From Apiotrichum sp. Y4204 (Eukaryota; Basidiomycota; Tremellomycetes; Trichosporonales; Trichosporonaceae): 64,000 nucleotides of DNA. This document shows, in pieces, positions 45,077 through 56,796 of this stretch (position 1 is its first letter; every line of letters starts with the position of its first letter). Below the pieces are notes generated by a model. That model did not search any database and was not told where the DNA came from. It was given only the letters and a program-made list of their open reading frames with translations. The position numbers were made by a program, and so were the translations under genes. The DNA is taken from assembly GCA_025531455.1 (NCBI GenBank), contig JAMYHL010000032.1, positions 62,001 through 126,000 on the forward strand, read 5' to 3'.

Positions 45077-47677
45077 TGTGTTGAGAATGACGGGAGAAGG
45101 GGAAAGACTTGGAAGAGAAGGGCGAGCGCCGGGTTTGAGTATATGAAGGAACTCAAACGTCAATCAAGGAAGTTGATGAGACGAGGAGAGAAGGACGATG
45201 ACCCGTGAAACCGTTCCAACAGGCAAGCGAGCTCTTGAAACGAAACGCCTTTGTGAGTGCTGGTGATGATGGCTCGTTATCGGATAATGTCAGAGATGAT
45301 GGACGATGAGAAGACGTGAAATGTATCAGACGAGGATGTGAGGACAAGAAGGGGAGTGCAGATGAGAAGCTGGGATCTAGGAGACCGGGTGATTGTGAAG
45401 CACGGTGGACAGCACGAGCACTCTGGTACTCTGGTACTCTGGCTGTATTCCTGCCGACTTGCTGTCTTACTACTGGAAACGTATGCTTCATAGCATTTTG
45501 TCGGCTTGGGTTGCATAATGGCTAATTTGGCTCAGACTTGCCGCCGCCATCGGGCCGGGCAAGCGGTGATGATGCAGAGAGAGGATGCATACGAGCAGAG
45601 GAACAAGCCGGACAAGAGGGGATGGCGACGCGCCAGGCACCGCAAAACGGCAGCCGGGTCATTGATCCATGATCCAAAAACAATGGCAGACATGCAGACA
45701 GATACCCAGGTCGATATTAGTCGAGTGGCAAAAGGCGCCCAAAGCCTCCAATCACAGCGCTCACCTGGCTGGTCTTCGCAATCTTCTGCACCGCCTACGG
45801 GGTTATCCGCAACGGCCCGTCTACACTCCGAACCCTTGTTCATTGTTAACCCTTTTGCTCTCTGCCTGGTGCCTACGTCACCTGCTACAGTTCCTCCCCC
45901 CCCCGATCCTTGTCTCCGTTCCGACATGGCTGTTCAATTACATTGCATTGCTCTCTCGCCTTGCGGATGGAAGACAGCTACAGAGTCTCCTCCGTCGGCA
46001 GGCGGAGATCTGGCAGAGTCGCAAGCCGTCTCAGCCAGCCCAGCCAGCCCAGCCAGCTCAGCCTTCGTTCAATACATTCAATATCCCTATGCCGAGCAAT
46101 GAAACAGCCATCCGGCACAGCTGGGTATTTGCGCGTGTGGGCTGGCAGGAGTCGGGCCAGCAGACAAGCGACGAACCCACATTCCCCGTCGTCGTATGCA
46201 TGAATGAATGAGCTCATGGTCCCGCAAGGCCGCCAAGTCGCGCTTACGACCCGCTGATTTCATGTTCCGCAGGCGAACTTCGGGATAGTAGCCTTACGCG
46301 CATTACGCAACGAACGCCGAGTGCCCGCCCAAGAAGCCTAAAATAACGTTCCGACCCCAGCTACCCACGCTTCCAAGGATCCTCCACCCCCCCGGCAGGC
46401 ATCGATTCCACAAGACACGCCCGGCAGTGCTGTTCCTGGACCCGAGGCCGGCCAACGGGCGCGGCAAACCCGGAAACTTGCAGGGACCGTTCGCGCCCGC
46501 ATATTCATCGCACAGCCTTCGGCCTCATGGATCATGGATCATGAGTGGTCGCGAATCCGCGAAAGTGATGCATCACTGTATTGCACTCTAACCTCTCGGC
46601 GGCGCCGAACTGGCGGTGGCGCTAAACTCTCCAGAGCAGAAAGGCTCGAGTGAAAAGGCGGAAGCGATGCCACATGCTGCCATCCGCTAGTGCTGTGAGC
46701 AGCAAGCCACCTCGGGCAGCGAGGGGGTGCCCGACACTCAGCCTCTTGTCCTCAACTGACGCCGTGGCGGATAAACTCTCCGCAGAGTCGCACCTGCCTC
46801 ACCTGTATTTCACGTTTGTACAAAACTACTTCGAAGCCGTCGAGCGCCCCGTTTCAAGCCGCCGAGTTCATCACAGAATCTTACATCTCTTTTGACTGAT
46901 TCCTCGCTTCTGACGATTGACACGACTTGAGCCGGTAGGACTAACAGGTCCAGCATCACTCTTCTTGACAGATCGGCAGAATTCTTATGAAACTGGTGGT
47001 GGCGCTATCTCCGCGATTGGCCCGCTTGGTATGAGCAGCATGGAATGAGCCCCGGGTGGAAGGCGACCATGGATCAGCGCCCTCAGCCAGCAACTAGCAG
47101 ACATTTGTGCAAGCCCAGGGCAAGTCCAGAACTCGCGGAGGGCGCGTGACCATGTCAAGAAGACGAGACAAATAGATCTCCGCCAACGGGGTGCGATATG
47201 ACCGCTGTGCCACATCAGTGGCGTCTTGAGTACACGGAAAGACCTTCTGAATGTCTGACTCTATCAGCTCATGTGGGCTGCCAGGCTTGCCCTACATTGT
47301 GGGCAGGACGACAGAAATGGCCGTGGCATAAAGCAGAAGAAAACTTGGTATCCTTCTCCGGAGAACAGAACTGAGGCATTGGACACCGAACGCTTCGCGC
47401 GCTCTGCGCATCTCGGCCCTACGCCTCGCGGAGAAGAGTGCGCTCAAGACGTGAACAGCAGCAGTGATGCTCTCTGACAGAACACCTCGATATACATGTC
47501 CCGACGGTCGCCCGGCGCTGTGCGATCCGACAGCGGCCGGCATCTCACCCTCCCCATACGTCTGTGCCACTCCGCCGCCCCCTCAGCATCTTCCTCCTCG
47601 CCGCCAGCGTCGGCCCTGACACTCGTCGTCCCCTCGGGGATCCAGAAAAATAGACGCTGCGGTCCTCGCAGCTGCTC
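45077..47677. other. Gene-poor region before tRNA-Lys copy 5
   Basis: No supportable gene. Short tandem repeats are seen: ACTCTGGT-type units at about 45420-45445 and CCAGCCCAG units at about 46030-46062. The 45506-46217 frames overlap one another on both strands and are not called. Confidence 0.4.
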
Positions 47678-47760
47678 AGCCTCGTATGGGGCTCGAACCC
47701 ATGACATTTTGATATCTTCGTAGTAAGAGTCAAACTATCTACCGACTGATATAACGAGGC
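47678..47760 (-). tRNA. tRNA-Lys(CUU), copy 5, with a 10-nt intron
   Basis: Mature arms are identical to the other four copies. The intron is CTACGAAGAT, one substitution from copies 1 and 4. Its leader (AACCAACACC) and trailer (TGAGCAGCTGCGA) resemble those of copy 4. A T run in the trailer (TATTTTTC on the sense strand) is the likely terminator. Confidence 0.95.
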
Positions 47761-50700
47761 GGAGGTGTTGGTTTTTCGGGCGAGGTATTGGATGGCGGGG
47801 GGCATTAGATGATTATAACGAGGGAACGGGCATTCATGGGCGATACCACTACTACTGACTTTTCTCGTCCACACACATATGTTACATGTCTTCAGAGCCT
47901 GTCTCTGTCAAGTTAGCCTCAGTAGTCTTCCTGACTCATTGACGCTTATTGCTATCTGCGTCCGCACTCCAAACAGTTCAGTGCGAACCCCGCAAGACTT
48001 TGATTAAAATCTCGCCGCGACTTGCGGTCACTTTTCGCTTCATCTATTGGTGGTCCGTATCGTTCCTTCCTGTGGGGTTTGGGCCCGAGTCCGGGTTCCG
48101 AGCAGCGAAGGCCGTCACGAGGCAGGCGACGCGCATGGCTGAGTGCTGGTTAAAGGGGGCTTGACGGGGTGGGATGTCGCGTGCAGCAAGATCGCAACTG
48201 GCTTTAGGCTCCCCTGCGCGTCAAACATATCCGACATTTGATTCGTTCTCATCGGTGGAGGGCACGTGTCTGCAGTGATTTGTCTCTGCGGAAGTCGAGG
48301 TCATCACGCGTGCTTGGAACGACAGAGGCACCGGAGTGGGAATCCAGAGGCACCAAGGCATCTAGCGTCATCGCGCTGACCAGCATGCCTACCACAAACG
48401 CGCGCGCACAGCAGTGGGCAATCTGGTGGGGGGTCTCTGTCACTTACACTGACACCTTCCACATTCCCGCTGGCACGCAACCTCTGGCATTTCACTTCTG
48501 AAGTTCTGGACGCGTAACGGGAATGAAACGTCGTGTATATGCCGGGTTGGTCTGAGAAGGGAACGGATTTGGACCACGCAGAGTAGCTTTGGGATGATCA
48601 GTCTCTGCTCGCAATGTATTGATATCACTGTTAAAAATGGACTCCAATGTCAGCATGTGGCGCTCGTCATGAGCGCACCCTCAGCCAGACCGCTATGTCC
48701 GCGCCAAATTTGATGGCCGCCTGGCATCAGAAAATCCCCCATCGCTCAATCGGAGCGCCCTCGTGATGGGAAGCAGGGAACCCGCACGCCAGTCCAGCCA
48801 GCGACAGTGCCACATGGCCCCAATCCCTAGCCCTGTGGTTTGTCCAAATGACTCACACGCTGAACACTGTGCAAGACGGCCTCCGGCGATCGCGGGCGAC
48901 TCGCTCGCGATAACGAGTCGGCCAGTAAGTCAAGTCGGCCCAGTTCCCCAGCCACGCCAGCCAGAGTATGAGAGCGATAACCGATCCAAAAAGATTTGGC
49001 TCGCCTCGATCTTCTCGGAGTCTGCTGGATCTTTGTATTTACTGTTGTCTGTCAAGTTGTTTCTATTTACTAATGCCCCTGTTTGTCTTTATTGCACAAT
49101 CGTGCTGCCTCTTATGGTGCTGGGCTTTCGGCCAAATAGTGGGGATTCGCGTTCTGGGCCGGAATCGATCCGCGAGTGTCGACACCCATGGATCAATTCT
49201 GGTAGATATGAAGACCATACCCAGTTCGCTAGCACCCGGTTGGGATTTTTGAAAAGTAGCCTGTTATGTGCGCGCACCCCCCAGCACCCCCAGGAGGAAG
49301 GCGCTCGATTCGTCCGATATGTGTGTCTGAGGCTCCTCTGGTGTCGATATCGCTGCCGGGCCAGGACAAGCATGCTTCATTTGAAAAGCCGGAGATCTTC
49401 TCTGATATTTTTTCTCTATTTTCTCGCCTGCTCGGCGCATTCTGCAGCCGACACGGCAACCGACTGAGCGGAAGACGTCGTGCTGTATGTGCATTGCCGT
49501 CTCCCCAGTCCGAAGGCTGGGCTAGTAGCTGTATTGACACTCGAGATGGACCACAGGCCAGCAGCTCCCAAAGCCACTGAGAGCGTATACATTGTGCATA
49601 TCGCCGAAGAAGGATCCGCAGGTGGTGATCTGCTGGACCAGGGAAGCGGTACAGCGCGGGTAATGGAACGTGGGACGGAACACTGTAGAAAAATGGAAGC
49701 GACAATCCGATCGGGTGGGCCCTGACTCCCGGCCCTCTGGTGATCGACAGCGATCGACGTGCCCGGAATGGAGAGATTGGAGTCACCTTTCCTCCTCTTG
49801 CAGCCGAACAGACTGTCAATACATATAGCGACGATAATGACAGTTCCACAAGCTCGTGGTTGCTGCCGCCCGCCAGAAGACAAGGGAAGACAAGCGCGGC
49901 TGCCGCAGTGTCCACGATGATAGAGTATTGGTCAGATCGGAAGGTCTGCCAGCCCATCGGTAAACTGCGTTGCTCCGAATGGCCCGACCGTCTCCAGGTC
50001 AATGTCATCCGTGATATGCAGTACAGTAGCTGTCGGCACTGTGCCCAGCCATGGGCCAACACAGTTCATTCGGCCCGACAATCCCCCAGTCGGCTCATTT
50101 CTCTTTGGCACGCATTAGTCAGAGGCTGAACCAATTCATTGATGTCGACGCGCAGCGCCTAGTGAGTGCCGCGTGAAAGCTGCAGCTCGACGTTTTCGCA
50201 ACGCGACGCGCCGTCCAAAGTGCGACAAGGCAAATAAAGCGAAACGGGCATCGGGGCCAGACTGACCTATTGCCAGCTGCCCTCCAATTGCTACTGATCT
50301 CCGCTCCGTGCTCTGACGAAAACTGACAAAATTTCCACTGAAAAAGCAGCAACAACACAGCAGCCCAGTGCTCCAGGCTCCAGACTTCAGGAGAGCGCCC
50401 TAGCGGCATTCTTACGAGTTTGCGTCCTACAAAGTGTAAAAATAAGGGGCGGCAGCTTGGCACCGGGCACCAGCCGGGCCCGGCGGGAGGGCGGGGCGAG
50501 AAGCGAGGATCGCGAGGACTGCGCCGGGCCGGCTGGGGCATCAGGTCGAAGGTCGTGAGCAACGAACGTTCAATGTCCCGATTGTACCAATGGTTGCCAT
50601 TGCTCCGAGTCTCGAGTCCCGGCATCGGTCGTCAGGCTGCTATCTGTCCGCCTAAGAAGTCAGGTCTCGGGATCGTACAGAAGGTTATGAGTTCTAGCTG

Positions 50701-51249
50701 TAGCCTTGGCGGGCCGACGATCTTTTGAAGCCTTGTTCTGTCCTCTTCCTGTTCTGCAGTTCTGTCGCGATCTGTCGGACCCCAATGTGTCAGGGACGGA
50801 AAAGGCAAAGGGGAATCCAGAGGCTTGGGTTTGGGACCGTGCACGAGCCGCCGGGAAGGGGGTGGGGCGCGGGAGCATAAATTGTGAATCAGAGGGGGGG
50901 CGTGGCAACCAGCAGTGGTGCGCACTGTGGGGTTTCTGTGACGCGTCATGCATCTGGCGCATTGGTCTCGCAGTGTCGAAAGTCATTCAGGTTGCGTCAA
51001 GTTGGAACGGAACCCACTCTCGACAACGGTGACGACAACTCGCAACGCAGACAATCCCACATTCACATCATATAATCACACACACGTTGTGGGACAGTAG
51101 AGACCCCACTACCGACACTGAAGTCTTACTCTTTTCATCCACCTGTTCTCGCCACTCGTTCGGCCCTCCAGCACGACTCCATTGAGCACTTGGAACGACC
51201 GCGCCACTTCCAAGCCGTCCACCCCGCATCCACATTGCCAGCCGCCAAC
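47761..51249. other. 3.5-kb gene-poor region upstream of mannose-6-phosphate isomerase
   Basis: Frames at 48763-49467 (plus, 234 codons) and 49229-50062 (minus, 277 codons) overlap, have no recognisable motifs and differ in composition from the real genes. I do not call them. One TACTGTAC octamer (as GTACAGTA) lies at 50021-50028. The last 200 bp are a typical CT/CA-rich promoter and leader. Confidence 0.4.
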
Positions 51250-52810
51250 ATGACGTTCCCCGCCTTCAAGATCGCGCCCGGCATCCAGTCCTACGACTGG
51301 GGCAAGCGTGGCTCCTCCTCCCTCGCTGCCCAGCTCGCGACGCAGAGCGTGCCGGACTTTAAGGTCGACGAGGACAAGTCGTATGCCGAGGTGAGTGGAG
51401 GCTGCTGGTGGGAGGTGGCGCCGTGTCCGTGTCCTGGAAACTAGGATCTGTGGGAATCAGGTGCTGGCTGGCGATAGGCTCCTCTGTGCGCATTGTCCTC
51501 GCACAAGAAGCGGCAGCACAATAGACATGCAGCCGCTGTCCATGTCCCATCGTTGTCGAACCCACTGACCACGTTCTGTTTGCTGACTGCAGATCTGGAT
51601 GGGCACGCACCCGTCTCTGCCGTCGCGCACCGCAAAGCAGAAGCTGCAGGAGTACCTTGAGCAGCACCCCGAGTTTATCGGCGACAAGGTCGCGGCCAAG
51701 TTCCCGGACACCAAGTCGGGCGAGCTTCCGTTCCTCTTTAAGGTACTCAGCATCGGCACCGCGCTCAGCATCCAGGCGCACCCGGACAAGAAGCTTGCGC
51801 GCAAGCTGTTTGACGAGAAGCCGGACATTTACAAGGGTGGGTGCTGCCAGCTAGAGTACTCGTGTAGCTGAAAAGACCACTCACACACAGACCCAAACCA
51901 CAAGCCTGAGATGGCCATTGCTCTCACCCCGTTCCGCGCGTTCCTCAACTTCCTCCCACTTCCCAACGTTCTCCTCCACCTTCTCACTGTCCCTGAGCTT
52001 GCCGATTTGATCCCCAAGTCTGCAGTTCAGGCGCTGGCCGACTCGCTGTCTCTCCCGCTGGACGCAGAAAAGGTCGCGGCGGCTGTAAAGGAGCCGGCAC
52101 CAAAGGAGCTGTCCAAGGAGCAGAAGGATGCGCTCAAGGGTGTCTTTGAGGCACTCATGTCCGCGTCCGAAGACAAGTACGGTGCGGCCGTGGACGCCCT
52201 CGTCGAACGGTACAAGTCTGGCAAGGACATTGCACAGTCAGAAGCCAAGCTCGTCGATCTCGCGCTGCTCCTGAACGAGCAGTACCCGCGTGACGTGGGT
52301 GTGCTCTGCGTGTTTATCCTGAACGTCATTGACTGCGAGGCCGGCGACAGCATCTTCCTCGGCGCGAATGTCCCGCACGCATACATCTCCGGCGACATTA
52401 TCGAGTGCATGGCGACGTCTGACAACGTTGTCCGCGCCGGCCTGACTCCGAAGCTGCGCGACGTGCCGACGCTCGTCTCGATGCTGACGTACGAGGCCGG
52501 CCCCCCCGAGCGGCAATGCCTCACGCCGACCGAGTTCAACCGGGATCCAGCGACCAAGCTCTTTGACCCCCCGATTGACGAGTTTTCCGTGCTGCGCACG
52601 CATCTCGCCCGGGACGAGGTCACGACCCACCGCCCGATTGACGGCCCGTCCATTGCCATCATCACCGCCGGCGAGGCGGTCATCAGCTGGGGCTTCCAGC
52701 AGAACCTGATCGTCACGCGCGGCGATGTTGTTTTCCTCGCCGCCGGCCACGAGTACAAGTGGCAGGCGCGCAAGGACACGGAGATCTTCCGCGCGTTTGT
52801 GGAGGCATAG
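51250..52810 (+). CDS. Mannose-6-phosphate isomerase (type I, zinc-dependent)
   Basis: Exons 51250-51390, 51593-51836 and 51891-52810 give 434 residues, the normal length for the fungal enzyme. It interconverts fructose-6-phosphate and mannose-6-phosphate in the cytosol and so feeds GDP-mannose for glycoproteins and wall mannans. Family landmarks are IQSYDWGKRGSSS at the start, IWMGTHPSLPS, the zinc-ligand motif SIQAHPDK, NHKPEMAIAL with the next ligand Glu, and GDSIFLGANVPHAYISGDIIECMATSDNVVRAGLT containing the final His ligand and the catalytic Arg region. The first intron (202 nt) is long for this window, the second 54 nt. The second exon junction restores KDPNHKPE exactly, which supports the model. 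Confidence 0.96.
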
Positions 52811-55800
52811 CGGCGAACATGAGGGCCGGAGATAGAGGCCTCGGGGGATCGTCGCGGGTAGATAGACAGATATACTAATTGCTAGTGCTGCGCGGCGTCT
52901 GGAACGCGATGCACGGCTATGGACAATGTGCACTTGGTTGCTGGTGCGGGCTGTAGCGGGCGGGGAACATTGTTTCTGCTGAACTTGGTGCAGTGTCACA
53001 AGAGCTCCGCGGAGGGGTACCGTGAAGGATGCACACGAACGGGAGCCGGGAGGCGGTAGCGCTGACAACAGTGGTGATCGGAGCTGACAGCAAGCGGCGA
53101 ATCGCTACGCTCATGAGCGAGTTGTCTGTGATCAGGCCGTCCCTCCCCAAGCCCCCAGATCCCAAGTCCGAAGCCCCAAGCAGCACTTTCACACATTGCC
53201 AGATACACCCCCCAAGCCCCTCCCAGCACGGGCGACGGTAAACGTTGATCCGGGCAGCCCGTAGATCGGCGCAGATCGGGCATGATCGGCCGTCCTGTCA
53301 GTTTCCATCAGCGTTGATCCGCGTTTTTGGGATCCCGAGCCGCAAGCCGTGTCGCGGGTGTGTGGATCGTGGATGGCGGCGGCGGGAATGGCGCTCGGGC
53401 CCTGAGGTAGGGATCGTAGGGAACTCTGGAGGGATTTGGTTTGCATCATTTTCGAATGCAAGTGACCGATGTGGACTCCAGGCCTCTAGGATTCAGAATC
53501 AGTTAGATATTGAGCTGCCGCTGTTGGATTGTAGCGTAGGTATTGTAAGTAGAGTAGAGTGCTCGAGGGGGTGGACGCGTCAACCGCTTGGCGCTAGCGG
53601 CGCGCGCGCTCGTGCCGGGGTGCCTCAGCTGCCCTGCCTCAACTGCCCGCTGGCCGCTTCAGATATCAAGATATTTAGAATACCCAGCGTGTCCATCCTC
53701 AACTTCTACACGCTCTGATTTTGGGTCCTACCGCGCCGTGCTGTGCCTTAGGACGCATATGCTTCATGAACCATGATACTGCTCATTATCCCACCGCGAT
53801 ATGTAATGCCAGAGTCTCACATTGGCGCCCGATGACCTTTGGGCTAATATCCACACTGGACTTTGTCCAGTGTCGACGTCCCAGCCCCTCAACGGGGTGG
53901 CGCATTCGCCCTTCGTAGCTCGTGAGCTTCTCTGTCCGTCTCACTGACCAGCGCCATGCCCATGAATGGAACAGGCGAATCTGGAGATTCAACAATACGC
54001 GCAGTGGCGCCATCGCAGGATGGCAAGTCGCGCGGCCTGGCCCGTCCATGGCTGCGAGGACGTGCGGACGTCTGTGCGCTGGGCCCTGTTGCCTGCGATC
54101 CTGCGAGTCGTCCGCGCACGTGGGTATCGAGCCACTGGCATATGGCATGCTGGCAAGAGTTAAGACGAAGGATCTCTAGAGAACTGGTGAAACCTGAGAT
54201 GGCTAGCTGATCTGAGGACGGTTGACATGATCTGGCGGGGAGCGTGCGTCAGGAGCATCAGTGAGCGTCCCCGCGTCATGCGTGAACTGGTCAAAGCGGA
54301 GGAAAGTAGCAGAAGCTTTGCCACGGCCCGGCTACGCGCTCGTGAGTGTGCGGTTCTGTACCTCCATGTTAGCAGTGTCAGTGACAGTTGAATGAATCAG
54401 TGTCGATGGGCGTCGGGCACAGCAAGACGAGGTGCGGAAAGAATTGGATGTGATAGAGATGGAGAGGGAAGAGACAGTGAACACAAGACGAGCATTACAC
54501 TCGGTGTGACGCCCACTCTTGTCTTGAGATCCCGAGATCTTGAGATACACAGCGGTAATCTTCGGATTCGCATTCCCTCGGTTCGCATTTCCCTCGCGTT
54601 CCGTCCGCATCGGCTACCTCCGAGCGTTCCAACTCCATCTGCATCGAGTGGGGATGGCCCAGGCCAGAGATCAGTGGGCCCGAGACATTTCGAAGAGGAG
54701 GATACCAGATATCCAGAGGCGCGAGGATCACTAATCTCGGAATCTCGAGCTCTGGGCTCTCGAGTGCGGTGCCGCGACTCGGGCAATGTCACCAACAATG
54801 GTGAAGGGCAGAGGGCAGAGCGAGTGGGTCGAGGTACTACCCACATGCAGCGTCTTGGCGCGAGGAACACGAGGAATGCTGTACAGATACCCCTCTATTG
54901 CTCGCATTCACGCATTACGCACGATTGTTGAACAGCAATATCCTCCCAGATGGCGAGGTGGTGTTGCTCCGTATTCCTGTGGCGAGATTCGCGCGGAGCA
55001 TGGCCTGGCGAGCTAGGCGCCGCTGCACTGCGGCGATGCTGCGTCTATTGCGGACCGCCGGAGCGCTAGGCGCCCGAGTGCCACATTCATCTGCTCATGG
55101 TACCATGGTGGATTGTTGTTTGTGCATCGCGTTTCTCGTTTCAGCGCGTGCACCTGGACCATGGGATGCGGACATGCGCGGATAGGTGCTTCTGATTCTC
55201 TGGCTTCTCTCGAGCCCTCCAAGGCGGTCCGTGATGAACGTAGGAACGGTATGCATAGTCCGCAGAGTCTGGCAAAAACTCACGCACGTCCACGGCAGAG
55301 TCCACTGTCGGGATTCTGGTGCTGCGGCTACGCACACTCCTCCCGGCGCCTGTGCTGTGTGGCTCAACATCCACAGATCCAGAGACCGATGTATTGAGGA
55401 GGTCGTTGTGGGGATTCTACACGCAGACATAGCCACCACATCGTGCCACTGATCGCTGCTTGTGCTTCCAAGCAGCCAGCAGGCAGCGTCGAGCACGCTT
55501 GTCTCGCTAGTCGCATCGCCTTGCACATCCCATATCCCGTCCAGCGAGAAAGAACCTCTCCGCCTCGAGGCTTCAAGGGGCAAGATCCGTCATCGTCTGC
55601 AGCGGGTAGCAACAAGAAGGTAACGATCGCAACGTGAGAAAAAGGCCTCGCATTGATCCCAGCATGGTCCACTCCCTCCACTGACGTCCCATTGTTGTTG
55701 TTCTTTTATTCTTTTTGCGTCACACAGGCACATGTATCCCAAGAGAAATGGCGAGAAATGATTTCGAACGGGACAGGTCGACCTCGCGGCCAAGTTCGAT

Positions 55801-56796
55801 ATTGTGCTCCTCGGCGTCAAGCGACACAGGCGACAGTCTGCAGTCTGGAGCGCTAGAGCCCAAGCCACAGTCAAAGAGTCAGAGCCACTAGTAGCTAGCT
55901 GGCGAGGCTACACAGGGCCGTTGTCGTCACCGCTTGCTGGATTTTCGAAGCGCCCAGGAAACGATCAGGGATAAGCAAGGAGGGGAGGCGCTCGGATCAG
56001 CGCTGATGGCCCAGATGCATCGGTGGGCGCGTCCTCGGACCGGCCACCGTCTGGTCGGTCACTCACCTCCTGTACCTAATGTTTTTTCCTGGCTGCCGCT
56101 TTTCGAACGGAGCAAGAGATATTCGAAAACGGATCACCCGAAAAGAAAACAAGAGGCCGACCCTCTCCGACTAATCGAGGCATTAGGACAGTGCATTACA
56201 AGCAAACATCTGCTCTAAATCCGGGTCCTTATTGATCGGTATTTATTTTTCTCGCATTCTTCTTTTTCGATTCCGTGTCTGGAGGCTCGCGCAGCTCCGC
56301 CCTCTGCTCTGATGCCCTTTGTCCCTCACTTCTATCACTTATCCGGTTAATCCTCGCTCGCTGCTGCCTGATTGCTGTCACTGATCTGTAAGTGGTCGTC
56401 TTCCGATTTTCCTCTGCTTTTGTGCCGTCCTTTCCGTTCCGGGGATAGAGATCTCTTGTCCACATTGTCCCCACTCCGGGCCCCTGCCCCTCCGGGTGCG
56501 GGGCAGATGCAGCAAGAAGATTACAGCGCCAGTTCACCACAATATTGCGCATCATAGCTACACCCAACTTTATCGCTCACCACACGCGCGCTAGTCCCCC
56601 ACACGGCGCGCGAGCAGCCAGCAATTGTTTTACAACAGCACCAAGCGACAGCACTCGTCGACTCGAACACAATCGCAAGCATTCTTACTCTCTCTCTGCT
56701 CGCTATATTACCTCTTCGCATCTCCACATCATCTCCCTCCCCGACCCCATTCATCTCACCGTTCATCCCACTCCCATCCATCCCCCTCTAATCACA
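52811..56796. other. 4-kb gene-poor region
   Basis: No supportable gene between mannose-6-phosphate isomerase and aspartate aminotransferase. Many frames of 60-180 codons overlap on both strands. CGTTGATCCG occurs twice at about 53242 and 53312. The last 200 bp, rich in CT and CA, are the aminotransferase promoter and leader. Confidence 0.4.

Noticed and set aside
48763..50062. Overlapping 234- and 277-codon frames on opposite strands
   Set aside because: No recognisable domain, no coherent exon structure, and the two frames exclude each other.
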